Positions 38,353-48,555 of a stretch of DNA of 64,000 nucleotides are shown in pieces (positions within the stretch are counted from its first letter, which is position 1; each line of letters begins with the position of its first letter). The position numbers and the translations under genes were made by a program. A model generated the notes under the pieces. It saw nothing but the letters and a program-made list of their open reading frames with translations. It was not told the origin of the DNA and did no database searches. Origin of the DNA: Kocuria marina (GTDB lineage Bacteria; Actinomycetota; Actinomycetes; Actinomycetales; Micrococcaceae); NCBI GenBank assembly GCA_014652975.1, contig BMZV01000002.1:248001-312000 (forward strand), read 5' to 3'.

Positions 38353-38450
38353 GGTCACCGTCCGGAGCGCTGGCTGCTGAAACCTTCCGGGCTGAAGACC
38401 CCAGGGCCGAGAACCGGGGGGGCGAGTACGGGGGAGCTGTGCACAGCGGT

Positions 38451-39554
38451 TCAACCGCGCTGGTGCAGCTCCCACGCCAGGTCCAGCAGGTCCCGCGCGG
38501 AGTCCTCCCAGGTGTGCTCGCAGATCCGCTCCAACCCCGCGAGCACGCGTTCGTGGGCCACGGTGGGGTTCGTGAGTTCGCGCACCCGGGCGGCGAACGC
38601 GGCGTCGTCGTCCGCGGGAGCGTAGCCGGCGGCATCGCCGGCGACCTCGCGGAAGATCGGCAGGTCGGAGCAGACGACAGGCGCACCCTCGGCGAAGGCC
38701 TCCACGAGCGGCAGGCCGTAGCCCTCCGCGCGGGAGGCCGTGATCAGCGCGGCGCACGAGGACAGCAGCTCGCGGTACTGCTCCTCGCCCACTCCGCCGT
38801 GGAAGACCACGCGGGCCCCGGCCGGCACCTGGGCCTGAAGCTCGGCGCGGCGCGCGGGGGAGATGCGCGAGAGCAGGTGCAGGGTGCGCCCCGGGAGGTG
38901 GGCCATCGCCCGCAGCAGGGTCTCCACGTTCTTGTACGGCAGGAACGAGCCCATGTACACCAGGTCCGTGCCGCGGCGTGAAAGCCGCGCGAGCGCCTCG
39001 TCCTCGGGGACCCCCGCTGACGGCGCCGCGTTGGCAATCACGCGCACGTCCCGTTTCGTGAGGCGGTGCGCAAGGATCTGCTGCCGGGAGGTCTCGGAGA
39101 CCGTGGCCACGGCGTCGGCGCGGTTGAGCGTGAGCCGCTGGGGCCACCAGGCCTTGTGGTACGCGCGCCAGCCCCACTGCACCGGCAAGGAAAGATCGCC
39201 CGGGGGCTGCGGGTGCTCGTAGTAGATCAGGTCGTGCAGCGTGAGGATCAGCTTGTGGCGGCGCCCCAGCGAGCCCATGGTCTGCATGGGGGAGAACACG
39301 ACGTCGGGTGCGTACCGGCTCAGCAGGGCGCCCGTGAGCACCTCGGCCGGGGACGTAACGGACGGGCCCAGCAGCGTGGGCAGACCCTCGGAGATCAGGG
39401 CAGCCTGGGCGGGATCGCTGATCAGTGCGGCGAGGCGGACGCGCGGATCGGAGGCAACCGCCCGAGCCGTGGCGGCGAGCAGTTCGGCGCTGTAGCGGCT
39501 GATCCCATCGTGGTGATCGGTGCGGATGTAGCGGGCGTCGAAGAGCAGCTTCAC
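38451..39554 (-). CDS. Glycosyltransferase family 4 protein
   Basis: A 367-residue GT-B fold glycosyltransferase. N-terminal MKLLFDARYIRTDHHDGISRYS and the nucleotide-sugar-binding C-terminal half with GSFLPYKNVETLLRAM and the E-x7-E motif in AEGYGLPLVEAFAEGAPV are clear. It likely adds a sugar to a cell-envelope or lipid acceptor; the donor is unknown. The GTG start (39552-39554) overlaps the stop of the upstream hydrolase gene (GTGA), so the two are translationally coupled on the minus strand. Confidence 0.88.
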   Translation of the reverse strand: MKLLFDARYIRTDHHDGISRYSAELLAATARAVASDPRVRLAALISDPAQAALISEGLPTLLGPSVTSPAEVLTGALLSRYAPDVVFSPMQTMGSLGRRHKLILTLHDLIYYEHPQPPGDLSLPVQWGWRAYHKAWWPQRLTLNRADAVATVSETSRQQILAHRLTKRDVRVIANAAPSAGVPEDEALARLSRRGTDLVYMGSFLPYKNVETLLRAMAHLPGRTLHLLSRISPARRAELQAQVPAGARVVFHGGVGEEQYRELLSSCAALITASRAEGYGLPLVEAFAEGAPVVCSDLPIFREVAGDAAGYAPADDDAAFAARVRELTNPTVAHERVLAGLERICEHTWEDSARDLLDLAWELHQRG

Positions 39555-40606
39555 CGTTCGTGGGTCCCGTAGAGTCCGCGCGCGGTGGCCTCTTTGGTGA
39601 GCTGGTGCTCACCGGAGCCGGGGTCCACCGCGGGGATCATCCCGGTGAGTTGGTCCGGGGTGGAGGCGGTCGTGTCCGCGTGGGGTAACTGGTCGTAGCC
39701 CTCGAGGGGTTCCGGCGCGGGGGACGCCAGGAAGTCTTCGATGTATTCCGCCGCGAGCTGCGGGGTCTCGTAGTGGATCAGGTGACCCACCCCGGGGATG
39801 ATCTTGAGGCTGTGGCTGCGGATCCACGAGGCCATGGTGCGCTGCGAGTGCACGGAGCCCAATTCGTCCTGGTCGCCCACGATGAGCAGGGTGGGCATGG
39901 TCAGGTTCATCGCGACCTCCGCGACGGTGTGGGAGATCGACGCCTGATAGGCCTCGGTGAGCACGTCCCGGTTGGCGAAGGTGTTGAAGTAGGCCTGGTG
40001 CTGGCGCAGCGCGTAGTTGCGGATCCCCGGGTCCTCGGACTTGACCATCACGTCCGTCATGAGTTTCACGACGGCGTTTGAGGTCAGTAATTTGGTGCCC
40101 AGCCGCCGGGGGAGGGACGCGCCCGCGGAGTAGTAGAGCTCCGTGAGCTTGGTCAGCCGCTTCTGCTGTCCGGCCAGGGCGGGTTCTGAGATGGGGTTGA
40201 GCAGGATCAACCGTTCCACCATGGCGGGGTACTCCACGGCGAAGTGCGCGGCCAGGGTGGACCCGAAGGAGTGCCCCGCGAGCACGATGCCCGTCTCGCA
40301 GCCCGGATGGACGGCGTTATCGGTCAGTGCCTCGAGGAACTCGCGCACGAACTCCACGTAGCTGGGCACCGAGTGTTCTCGGTCAGGGAAGGGTTCCGAG
40401 CGTCCGAAACCGGGCAGGTCCGGTAGCACCACGTGGTATTTCTCGCGTAGGGCGGTCGCGATCAGCTGCAGACCGTGGTGGTCCCCGCGGAACCCGTGGA
40501 GCATCACGAGCAACGGTTTGTGCTTCTTGTCCGCGTCGTAGAACCAGTAGCGCACGCGGTACCCGTCCAATTGCACGCTGCGGCGTTCGGCGTAGGTGTT
40601 CTCCAC
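39551..40606 (-). CDS. Alpha/beta hydrolase
   Basis: A 351-residue hydrolase. The oxyanion region VMLHGFRGDHHG is at ~35-46, the nucleophile elbow LAGHSFGST has Ser at ~113, Asp is in IVGDQDELG and His in GVGHLIHYE. The last ~70 residues are an unrelated Pro/Thr/Gly-rich extension. The start is taken as the GTG at 40606 (CAC at 40604-40606), preceded by GGAGG 5 bases away; an ATG at 40636 overlaps that site. Substrate unknown; pairing with a glycosyltransferase suggests an envelope or glycolipid role, which is inference. Confidence 0.85.
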   Translation of the reverse strand: MENTYAERRSVQLDGYRVRYWFYDADKKHKPLLVMLHGFRGDHHGLQLIATALREKYHVVLPDLPGFGRSEPFPDREHSVPSYVEFVREFLEALTDNAVHPGCETGIVLAGHSFGSTLAAHFAVEYPAMVERLILLNPISEPALAGQQKRLTKLTELYYSAGASLPRRLGTKLLTSNAVVKLMTDVMVKSEDPGIRNYALRQHQAYFNTFANRDVLTEAYQASISHTVAEVAMNLTMPTLLIVGDQDELGSVHSQRTMASWIRSHSLKIIPGVGHLIHYETPQLAAEYIEDFLASPAPEPLEGYDQLPHADTTASTPDQLTGMIPAVDPGSGEHQLTKEATARGLYGTHER

Positions 40607-40638
40607 GGGTCCTCCAGTCGTGCGGCGTCGGCGCATCC

Positions 40639-40679
40639 ATGCTAGCCGGGAGAGGCGCGGTGGCGGGCTGGTCTAAACT
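40639..40679. promoter_or_regulatory. Divergent promoter region between hydrolase and leuS
   Basis: On the plus strand TAAACT (40674-40679) is a candidate -10 for leuS. On the minus strand TAGCAT (complement of 40639-40644) is a candidate -10 for the hydrolase-glycosyltransferase pair. No convincing -35 boxes are seen. Confidence 0.4.
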
Positions 40680-40784
40680 GGGAGAAATCCCCACACGAGA
40701 ACGGGGGACCAGGCTGTCACCGCGCCGGTACCGGGGCGAGCGAGCATTCCCGGCCCATCCCCGTGAACTTTGAAGGCGAGGCAC

Positions 40785-43295
40785 GTGAGCGAGCACAGCA
40801 CCCCGGATGCGGGCACGGACTACGACGTCCAGCGCATTGAGGCCACCTGGTCCGGCTACTGGGAGGACAACCGGGTCTTCGCGCCCCGGGACGACGGTTC
40901 CGCTCCGCGGCGTTACGTCCTGGACATGTTCCCCTATCCCTCGGGGGACCTGCATATGGGCCACGCGGAGGCGTTCGCCATGGGGGACGTCGTCTCCCGC
41001 TACTGGCTGCACCGCGGGTACGATGTGATGCACCCGATCGGCTGGGACTCCTTCGGCCTGCCGGCGGAGAACGCCGCCATCAAGCGTGACGCCCATCCCG
41101 CGGAGTGGACCTACCGCAACATCGACACCCAGCGCGCCTCGTTCAAGCGCTACGCGATCAGCGTGGACTGGGACCGGGAGATCCACACGTCCGACCCCGA
41201 GTACTACCGCTGGACGCAGTGGCTGTTCCTGCAGTTCTACAAGCACGGGTTGGCGTACCGGAAGGACTCCCCGGTCAACTGGTGCCCCAAGGACCAGACG
41301 GTGCTCGCCAACGAGCAAGTGGTCAACGGTGCGTGCGAGCGCTGCCACACCCCTGTGACCAAGAAGTCCCTGAACCAGTGGTATTTCAAGATCACCGACT
41401 ACGCCCAGCGCTTGCTGGACGACATGGGTGAGCTGGAGGGCCACTGGCCCGAGCGCGTGCTGGCCATGCAGCGCAACTGGATCGGGCGTTCCGAGGGCGC
41501 GCACGTGAAGTTCGTGATCGAGGGCGCCCCCGCCGAGGGCGCGGACCCCGAGGACACCTCCGGGCGTACCGTCACCGTGTTCACGACCCGCCCGGACACC
41601 CTCCACGGCGCCACGTTCTGCGTGGTCGCCGCGGACGCCGCGATCGCCCAGGAGATCGTGGCCCCCGAACACGCCGACGCGCTCGCCGCGTACCGGGAGG
41701 ACGTCAAGGCACTGTCGGACATCGAGCGTCAGGCCTCCGACCGGGAGAAGACCGGTGTGTTCCTGGGCCGCTACGCGGTCAACCCCCTCACGGGCGAGAA
41801 GCTGCCGGTGTGGGCCTCGGACTACGTCCTGGCTGATTACGGCACCGGCGTGATCATGGCGGTGCCCGCCCACGACCAGCGGGACCTGGACTTCGCCCGG
41901 GCCTTCGACCTGCCCGTGCGCGCGGTCCTGGACACCGGCGAGGAGGACCCCGCGAGCACGGGGGTCGCCACCACCGGTGACGGCACCCTGATCAACTCCG
42001 GACCGCTGAACGGGCTGTCCAAGGCGGAGGCGGTGGCCAAGGCCATCGAGATCGTCACTGAGGCCGGGACCGGCGAGCATCACGTGAACTTCCGACTGCG
42101 GGACTGGTTGCTGTCCCGGCAGCGGTTCTGGGGTGCACCCATTCCCATCGTGCACTGCCCCTCGTGCGGTGAAGTGCCCGTGCCCGAGGACCAGCTGCCC
42201 GTGCGGCTGCCCGAGGACCTGCGCGGTGAGCAACTCGCGCCCAAGGGCAGGAGCCCGCTCGCAGCGGCGTCGGACTGGGTCACCGTGGCGTGCCCCGCGT
42301 GCGGCGGGCAGGCCACGCGCGACACCGACACCATGGACACGTTCGTGGACTCCTCGTGGTACTACCTGCGCTACGCGTCCTCGCACGACGACGCTGCGCC
42401 GTTCGACCGCGCCGAGGTGGACCGGTGGCTACCCGTGGACCAGTACGTGGGCGGTGTGGAGCACGCGATCCTGCACCTGCTGTACTCGCGGTTCTTCACC
42501 AAGGCGCTCTACGACTTCGGGCTGGTGGGCTTCACCGAGCCGTTCAAGGCGCTGCTGAACCAGGGTCAGGTCCTCAACGGGGGCAAGGCCATGTCCAAGT
42601 CCTTGGGCAACGGCGTGGACCTGGGCGAGCAGCTGGACGAGTTCGGCGTGGACGCCGTGCGCCTGATCATGGTCTTCGCGTCACCGCCCGAGGACGACGT
42701 GGACTGGGCGGACGTGTCCCCGCAGGGCGCCCAGAAGTTCCTGGCCCGCGCGTGGCGCCTCGCGAAGGACAGCACGGCCGCCCGGGACGCGGACGTGACC
42801 ACCGGGGACCAGGCGTTGCGCCGTGCGACCCACAAGACGGTCGCGGACGCCGAGCAGCTGCTCGAGGCGCACAAGTTCAACGTGGTGATCGCCCGGACCA
42901 TGGAGCTCGTGAACACCGTGCGCAAGGCCATCGACGCGGGCTGCGGTCCGGCCGATCCCGCCGTGCGCGAGGCCACCGAGGCCGTGTCGATCCTGCTGAG
43001 CCTCGTGGCGCCGTACACCTCCGAGGACATGTGGCACCTGCTCGGGCACGAGGACTCCGTGGTGCGCGCCCCGTGGCCCACCGTGGACCCCGCGCTGCTC
43101 GTGGAGGACACCGTCACCGCGATCGTGCAGATCAAGGGCAAGGTCCGTGACCGGTTGCAGGTCCCCGCGGACATCACCGACGAGGACCTCGAGGCCGCGG
43201 CCATGGGATCGGAGGCCGTCCAGCGCCTGCTGTCCGAGGCCACGGTGCGCAAGGTCATCGTGCGCGCCCCCAAGCTCGTGAACATCGTGGTCTGA
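40785..43295 (+). CDS. leuS: Leucine-tRNA ligase
   Basis: An 836-residue class I synthetase. The HIGH motif appears as LHMGH near residue 57 and the KMSKS motif as KAMSKS near 601-606. The CP1 editing domain lies between ([34 protein letters not shown]). A catalytic-domain zinc-type knuckle ([15 protein letters not shown] ... CERC) and [14 protein letters not shown] are intact. GTG at 40785 was chosen behind GGCGAGG; a TTG at 40770 is unlikely. Overlaps degV by 1 base. Confidence 0.97.
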   Translation: MSEHSTPDAGTDYDVQRIEATWSGYWEDNRVFAPRDDGSAPRRYVLDMFPYPSGDLHMGHAEAFAMGDVVSRYWLHRGYDVMHPIGWDSFGLPAENAAIKRDAHPAEWTYRNIDTQRASFKRYAISVDWDREIHTSDPEYYRWTQWLFLQFYKHGLAYRKDSPVNWCPKDQTVLANEQVVNGACERCHTPVTKKSLNQWYFKITDYAQRLLDDMGELEGHWPERVLAMQRNWIGRSEGAHVKFVIEGAPAEGADPEDTSGRTVTVFTTRPDTLHGATFCVVAADAAIAQEIVAPEHADALAAYREDVKALSDIERQASDREKTGVFLGRYAVNPLTGEKLPVWASDYVLADYGTGVIMAVPAHDQRDLDFARAFDLPVRAVLDTGEEDPASTGVATTGDGTLINSGPLNGLSKAEAVAKAIEIVTEAGTGEHHVNFRLRDWLLSRQRFWGAPIPIVHCPSCGEVPVPEDQLPVRLPEDLRGEQLAPKGRSPLAAASDWVTVACPACGGQATRDTDTMDTFVDSSWYYLRYASSHDDAAPFDRAEVDRWLPVDQYVGGVEHAILHLLYSRFFTKALYDFGLVGFTEPFKALLNQGQVLNGGKAMSKSLGNGVDLGEQLDEFGVDAVRLIMVFASPPEDDVDWADVSPQGAQKFLARAWRLAKDSTAARDADVTTGDQALRRATHKTVADAEQLLEAHKFNVVIARTMELVNTVRKAIDAGCGPADPAVREATEAVSILLSLVAPYTSEDMWHLLGHEDSVVRAPWPTVDPALLVEDTVTAIVQIKGKVRDRLQVPADITDEDLEAAAMGSEAVQRLLSEATVRKVIVRAPKLVNIVV

Positions 43296-44362
43296 TGTTC
43301 CCCCGCGAGCCCCGGAGCCCGTCCCCCCGTTCCACCGAGCGGGAGGGCGGGCTCCGCCCGTGCGGAGATGCGGCCTCTATGTCTGTCGGCGCGCCGTCAG
43401 CGTCCCCGTCTGCGTCCGCTTCCGCGTCCTCGGGGGACGACGACGCCGCGCCGCCCCGCGTCGCCGTCGTCACCGACAGCGCCGCCGCCCTGCCGGACTC
43501 CTGGCTGCGCGCGTTCGAGGACGCACCGGGCTTCGCGCTCGTGGACATGCCCGTGCTGATCTCCGGTCAGCTCTACACGGCCTGTGAATCCGACACCCTG
43601 TCCTCGCTCGTCGTTGCGCTCGCGGAGGGCACACCCGTGACCACGTCCCGGCCGGCCCCGGGGCAGCTGCGTGCCGCGTACCGGCGGTTCGAGGAGGAGG
43701 GGTACGACGCCATCGTCTCGGTGCACCTGTCGGGGGAGCTGTCCGGGACGGTGGGCGCCGCCCGGATTGCTCGCCAGGACATCGGGATCCCCGTGCGGAT
43801 CGTCGACACCGCGAGCGCCGGTCTGGGGCAGGGTCTGGGGGTGCGCGCGGCACTACGGGCAGTGGCGTCGGGCGCGGGGATCGACGACGTCGCTGCGGCC
43901 GCCTGTGAGACCGCCGCCCAGGCACAGGTACTGATTCAGGTGCGCTCGCTGGAAACCATACGCCGGGGTGGACGGGTGAATCCGACCACGGCGATGGTCG
44001 GTTCCATGTTCCAGCTCAAACCACTGCTGAGCATGGCCGAAGGCAAGATCGTGACCGTGGAACGGCCGGTGTCCTTGTCGCGGGCTAAGGCGCGGTTCAT
44101 GCTGCTGGCGGGGGAGGCTCTGGCCCACGCAGAGACCGACCGGCCGGTGTTGTGTATCCACCACGTCGCGGACCCGCACGGGGCGCGCGAGATCGGTGAG
44201 GTGCTCATGGATCGCTACCGCCCGGACGCGGAGCTCGTGATCAGTGACCTGCCCCCGGTGCTCAGCGCGCACGTGGGGCTCGGGACGAAGGCCGCGGTGA
44301 TCGAGGGCCCCACGTCCCGGCCCGTGTGGCACGGCGGGCGGGCTGCACAACCGCACCCCTGA
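43295..44362 (+). CDS. DegV-family fatty-acid-binding protein
   Basis: 355 residues. The DegV/FakB fold starts at residue ~53 with RVAVVTDSAAALP, and has the lipid-binding TTSRPAPGQLRAAYRRF and the VHLSGELSGTVGAAR segment. Such proteins bind a fatty acid and in Firmicutes present it to the kinase FakA; no FakA-like gene is in the window. The first ~50 residues are Ser/Ala-rich, and an ATG at 43379 may be the real start. The ATG at 43295 overlaps the leuS stop (TGATG). Confidence 0.88.
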   Translation: MFPREPRSPSPRSTEREGGLRPCGDAASMSVGAPSASPSASASASSGDDDAAPPRVAVVTDSAAALPDSWLRAFEDAPGFALVDMPVLISGQLYTACESDTLSSLVVALAEGTPVTTSRPAPGQLRAAYRRFEEEGYDAIVSVHLSGELSGTVGAARIARQDIGIPVRIVDTASAGLGQGLGVRAALRAVASGAGIDDVAAAACETAAQAQVLIQVRSLETIRRGGRVNPTTAMVGSMFQLKPLLSMAEGKIVTVERPVSLSRAKARFMLLAGEALAHAETDRPVLCIHHVADPHGAREIGEVLMDRYRPDAELVISDLPPVLSAHVGLGTKAAVIEGPTSRPVWHGGRAAQPHP

Positions 44363-44439
44363 TCCGCGTGTCGGCCGAGTAATCCACCGGTGGCGTCGCG
44401 CACCCACGAGCCCTGTCGCCCGTGCGGTGGGGTGGGCGC

Positions 44440-45678
44440 ATGAGCGGAATCGATTTCAGGGGACGGCGCCGGTTCCGGGACAGTGAGGCCACGGAGCGGT
44501 TGACGGCGCTCTTGCGGGAAGACCGGCAGTCGGGTGCGGGGCTGCCATGGGCGGAGCCAGGACCCGATCGGAATGGTGATGTGGCTGGCCGTGGTGCGAC
44601 GGGTCGCCGTGCTGCTGGCCATGATGAAGAGGGCGCCGATCTCGCTCCGGACGGTGGTGCTGAACCGGCCGACGACGCCGCCGATGGTGCCACCGGTCCA
44701 TCGCTCAGTGCAGACCCGGTGTCCGAGCACTCCCGGCATCGCGAGGACGTCGTGGTCCGTCGGCACATTGCTCGCCCCGCGCTGGTAGCACTGTGCGCCG
44801 TGCTGTTGGTGGCCCTCGGGATCGGGGGCTGGAAGCTGCTCCCCGATGGACAGGGGGACGACGTCGTCACGTCCACTTCCGTGAAATCGCAGGGCGCCGT
44901 CGCCGGTACGGATGGCGCGGGGGCAGATGAGGGTTCCGACCGCGCTGACGCCGCCCGTGAGGGCACTGAAGTCACCGGCCGGGACGACACAGCACCTCAC
45001 GGGGTGTCCGGATCCGCGGCGTCCTCAGGGCTCGTCGGGGGAGCCGGAGCCGGTTCAGCGGGCGGCGGTACCGCCTCCGCCGAAGAAGCCGGGGTGCTCA
45101 CGGTCCACGTGATCGGGGAGGTCAAGGACCCATCCGTGGTGACGCTGTCCCCGGGTGCGCGCGTCATGGATGCGGTGGCGGCAGCCGGTGGATTCACGAA
45201 GGGTGCGGTGAAGGACCGGATCAACCTGGCGCAGCCCGTGAGTGACGGCGCCCAGATCACGATTCCCAATGCGGAGAACGTCGATCGGGTGGCCGAGGCT
45301 GCCGCGCAGGGCGGTTCCGTGAATGGCACCGGGACCGGTGCCCCGGCCGAAGGAGCAGCGAACAGCGCCAGCATTAAGACTGGAGTGAGCGGTAGTGCTT
45401 CCGAGGGTGGCGCGGCCACGGGAGGTTCATCGTCCGGATCAGGCGCTGCGGCTAAGGCGGGTGGTGCGGCCGCCCTGCCCGGCGGCGCCCCGGTCAACCT
45501 CAACACGGCCTCGCAAGCGGAGCTCGAGACCCTACCTCGCGTGGGACCGGTCCTCGCACAGCGGATCGTGGAGTTCCGCACCCAGCACGGCCCGTTCACC
45601 TCCGCGGAACAGCTCGACGACGTCAGCGGGGTGGGTCCCGCCATGCTGGAGGCACTGCTACCACTGGTCACGGTGTGA
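44440..45678 (+). CDS. comEA: ComEA-like competence DNA-binding protein
   Basis: 412 residues. A cytoplasmic N-terminus of ~105 residues is followed by one membrane helix (PALVALCAVLLVALGIGGW, ~110-128), a Gly/Ser/Thr-rich linker, a SLBB domain (LTVHVIGEVKDPSVV from ~218), another low-complexity linker, and a C-terminal double helix-hairpin-helix (NLNTASQAELETLPRVGP, then DDVSGVGPAMLEALL) that binds double-stranded DNA outside the membrane. ATG at 44440 preferred; an in-frame GTG lies at 44422. The stop overlaps comEC, forming a competence pair. Confidence 0.9.
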   Translation: MSGIDFRGRRRFRDSEATERLTALLREDRQSGAGLPWAEPGPDRNGDVAGRGATGRRAAGHDEEGADLAPDGGAEPADDAADGATGPSLSADPVSEHSRHREDVVVRRHIARPALVALCAVLLVALGIGGWKLLPDGQGDDVVTSTSVKSQGAVAGTDGAGADEGSDRADAAREGTEVTGRDDTAPHGVSGSAASSGLVGGAGAGSAGGGTASAEEAGVLTVHVIGEVKDPSVVTLSPGARVMDAVAAAGGFTKGAVKDRINLAQPVSDGAQITIPNAENVDRVAEAAAQGGSVNGTGTGAPAEGAANSASIKTGVSGSASEGGAATGGSSSGSGAAAKAGGAAALPGGAPVNLNTASQAELETLPRVGPVLAQRIVEFRTQHGPFTSAEQLDDVSGVGPAMLEALLPLVTV

Positions 45679-48392
45679 GCGTGCGATGGGACCTGCGCCT
45701 GGTCCCGGTTGCCATCACCGCGTGGGTGTGCGGATCGCTGACACTACTTGCCGAGTGGACCGTGGGGGCCGTGGGGGCTCTCGGCTGCGTGGTGGTCTTC
45801 GGCCTCGCGTGGTGCGCACCCGCTCTTCTCGACCGGTCTCGCATCCAGCGGGCGAACCGCGGGCCACGAGGGAAGACGCCCGCCTCGGCACAACGCAGCT
45901 GTCCGCCGGCCGGGCAGCCGAGCCGCGCGCGATCCTGGACGCATGCATCGGACGCGCACGGGGGTTCCTCCTCCCATGGATGCCCGCGGCCATCATCCAG
46001 TGAGTCCCGCGCCCGGATGAGGTCCCTCCCGCCCAGCCTGGCTGTTCTGGCGGGGGTCGTGGCGCTGAGTGCCGCCGCGGCCATCACGACGGCGCTCGCC
46101 GCCATCGCACCGTCCCGCGACTTCCTGACCGAGCATCCTCCCGGTTCCGTGGTCCGCGTCAACGCCACGGTCACCGGGACGCCCCGCGAATACACGGGCT
46201 CACCGGCGCCAGAGGAGCAGGAGGCATCGCGCGGCGTCGTCGTACCCCTGGCCGTCCACGCCGCGGACGGGAAGGCCGCAACCGCCGAACTCACGGTGTT
46301 CGCCGCCCACCCCAGGTGGGACGGCCTGCGCGACGGGGACACCGTCAACGCTGTGGTGAACGTGACGCGCACCGCGAACCCGGCGCGGCTCACTGCCCGG
46401 GCCACCTCCCCACCCACCGGATGCGATCACGGCTGCCGGGGAGCCCGGCACGGACTGCTGGACACCGTGCGCGCGAACCTGACCCGGGTGTCCGGACGGT
46501 TCGGTGCAGTGAGCGCCGGGTTGGTCCCCGGCATGACCGTGGGAGACACCTCCCAGCTGCCCGAGGCGCTGGCGCAGAGCATGAAGGACACCGGACTGAC
46601 CCACCTCACGGCCGTCTCAGGGTCCAATTGCACCGTGGTGATGACCCTGACCGGGTACGCCGCCCTGACCCTGGGCGCGGGGCGGCGACTGTGCGTGGGT
46701 ATCGGGCTCGCCGCGCTCGCCGGGTTCGTGCTGCTCGTGGGCCCCGATCCCTCCGTCCTGCGCGCCGGCGTCATGGGTGCACTCGGCGGGGCCGCCATGC
46801 TCAGCGGCCGCGCCGGCGTCAGCCTCAATGCCTTGTGCGCCGCCGTCACCGGCCTGGTGCTCGTGCAACCGCCCCTCGCCATCGATTTCGGCTTCATCCT
46901 CTCCGTCCTCGCGACCGCCGGCATCGTCGTGAGCGCCCGCCCCGTGACCCGCGTCCTCGCCTCCCGGATCCCCACAGCGCTCGCCGCGTGCATAGCCGTG
47001 CCCCTCGTCGCCCAACTGTGGTGCGGGCCCGCCCTGCTCGTGCTCAACCCCGCTCTGCCCCTGTACTCGCTGCCCGCCAACATGGCCGCCGCCCCTCTCG
47101 TTCCCGTGGTCACCGTCGCCGGTCTTCTTGCAGTATGCGTCCTGCTCGCGGGGCACCTGGCCTCACCCGCTCTGAGCTGGCTGCTCCCCGGCGCCCACGA
47201 CGCCGCGGCGCTCGCCGGCTGGGAGCGCGCCGCCTCCCTGCCCGTGGGCGCCGCCTCGGTTCCCGCGCGGGTCATTGCGTGGCTCGCGGACGGTTTCGCC
47301 GCCCTGCCCGGCGCGCAGCTGCCCTGGCCGGGCGGTGTCCCGGGGATTGTCATCCTCACCGCGGTCACACTGCTGTTCCTCGGCATCCTGCACGGGGTGG
47401 ACCACCGCCTGCGTCAGGCACCACCCATCGCGGGCACGGTCGACGCCTCATCGGCCCCGCCGCCCGAGCCCGATGCCGTATGGCGCGTTCGCGCGCGCAG
47501 GCTACGGGTACGACGTCGCGCGCTCGCGATGATCGCGTCCCTCGCGGTGGTCGTGTTGGTCGTCCTGGGTGCGGTGAGGTGGTTCCGACCGGCGCCCGCG
47601 TGGGAGTCCGTGGTGTGCGACGTCGGGCAGGGAGATGCCGTGCTGCACCGCACCGGGGAGCACAGCGCGGTGCTCGTGGATGGCGGGCCCGACCCCAGGG
47701 CTCTGCGTCGCTGTCTCGACCAGGCGGGCATCACGCACCTGGACGCGGTGATCGCCACGCACAACCACGACGACCACGTGGCCGGCCTGGAGGGGCTCTC
47801 CGATGCGGTGGATGTGGAGCGGGTGTGGTACTCCACGGCCGGGACGGAGCTACCACGCGAACTGGCACCGCTCGCGGAGAAGGCCGAGCAGCCTGCGCCC
47901 GGGGCACGACTAACCGCCGGACCGCTCACGGTCGAGGTACTCGCCCCGCGGGTCACTCCTACTGCAACGGGCGGAACCCCGCGCGCTCCCGTGCACAGCC
48001 GGGTGAGTTCGGAGGACGAGAACAATGCGTCCCTCGTCCTGCTCATCACCCGCACCGCTGACCAGGGGACCACCACCTGGTTGACCGCGGGGGACCTCGA
48101 AGCCGATGGGTACCGAGCGGCCACCAGGCTCCTGCCAACAGCAGCCGCCCCACACGCAGATGTGTTGAAGGTCTCCCACCACGGCGCGCGCAACGGTGGG
48201 ACCGACATCATCAGGGACTCAGATCCCGCCCTGGCGGTGATCTCGGTGGGGGAGGGCAACAGCTACGGCCATCCCCACCCCGCAACCGTGGCGGCCCTGC
48301 AGGAGACCGGGGCGGCGGTGGCGCGCACGGACCTCAGCGGTTCGTTGTGGATCCGCAAGGAAGGGAATCAGCTCGTGGTCTCGACACGGTGA
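45675..48392 (+). CDS. comEC: ComEC/Rec2-type DNA internalisation channel
   Basis: A 905-residue polytopic membrane protein. The ComEC core has THLTAVSGSNCTVVM near residue 310 and PSVLRAGVMGALGG near 357. The C-terminal metallo-beta-lactamase domain carries THNHDDHVAGLEG (~694-706) and LKVSHHGARNGG, the metal ligands thought to degrade the non-transported strand. Residues ~54-112 between the first membrane segments are Arg/Pro/Ser-rich and odd for a membrane region, but the frame stays open. GTG at 45675 overlaps comEA (GTGA). Confidence 0.92.
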   Translation: MSVRWDLRLVPVAITAWVCGSLTLLAEWTVGAVGALGCVVVFGLAWCAPALLDRSRIQRANRGPRGKTPASAQRSCPPAGQPSRARSWTHASDAHGGSSSHGCPRPSSSESRARMRSLPPSLAVLAGVVALSAAAAITTALAAIAPSRDFLTEHPPGSVVRVNATVTGTPREYTGSPAPEEQEASRGVVVPLAVHAADGKAATAELTVFAAHPRWDGLRDGDTVNAVVNVTRTANPARLTARATSPPTGCDHGCRGARHGLLDTVRANLTRVSGRFGAVSAGLVPGMTVGDTSQLPEALAQSMKDTGLTHLTAVSGSNCTVVMTLTGYAALTLGAGRRLCVGIGLAALAGFVLLVGPDPSVLRAGVMGALGGAAMLSGRAGVSLNALCAAVTGLVLVQPPLAIDFGFILSVLATAGIVVSARPVTRVLASRIPTALAACIAVPLVAQLWCGPALLVLNPALPLYSLPANMAAAPLVPVVTVAGLLAVCVLLAGHLASPALSWLLPGAHDAAALAGWERAASLPVGAASVPARVIAWLADGFAALPGAQLPWPGGVPGIVILTAVTLLFLGILHGVDHRLRQAPPIAGTVDASSAPPPEPDAVWRVRARRLRVRRRALAMIASLAVVVLVVLGAVRWFRPAPAWESVVCDVGQGDAVLHRTGEHSAVLVDGGPDPRALRRCLDQAGITHLDAVIATHNHDDHVAGLEGLSDAVDVERVWYSTAGTELPRELAPLAEKAEQPAPGARLTAGPLTVEVLAPRVTPTATGGTPRAPVHSRVSSEDENNASLVLLITRTADQGTTTWLTAGDLEADGYRAATRLLPTAAAPHADVLKVSHHGARNGGTDIIRDSDPALAVISVGEGNSYGHPHPATVAALQETGAAVARTDLSGSLWIRKEGNQLVVSTR

Positions 48393-48500
48393 CCGCGCGT
48401 CAAGCCACTGGGTGCACCGGGTTCGTCGCGTGTGGCTCACGTTTCTTGTTCCAATGCCTCACCCGTCCACACCGGGCCACGGCATGTCCCCACCCGGCGC

Positions 48501-48506
48501 TAGCAT
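48501..48506 (+). promoter_or_regulatory. Candidate -10 box for holA
   Basis: TAGCAT in GGCGCTAGCATGAGG, 50 bases before the holA ATG, in the 163-base gap after comEC. It suggests holA can be transcribed apart from the competence genes. Confidence 0.4.
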
Positions 48507-48555
48507 GAGGACCACAGCGGCGCCCTCCCATGCCGCGCGCACCTGAGGAGTTCCG

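Noticed and set aside
38431..38460. Palindrome GCGGTTCAACCGC near the glycosyltransferase stop as a regulatory site
   Set aside because: It overlaps the coding end, is short with a 1-base centre, and is expected by chance in this composition.
40383..42386. Reverse-strand open frame opposite leuS
   Set aside because: It covers the leuS core motifs and the divergent promoter region and lacks any family pattern.
45834..46010. Possible frameshift in the early part of comEC
   Set aside because: The Arg/Pro/Ser-rich segment between membrane helices looks odd, but the frame is continuous and the domains on both sides are intact, so it is more likely a variable loop.
46316..48061. Alternative plus-strand frame inside comEC
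   Set aside because: Arg-rich frame-shifted translation of comEC; the real frame contains the ComEC core and metallo-beta-lactamase motifs.
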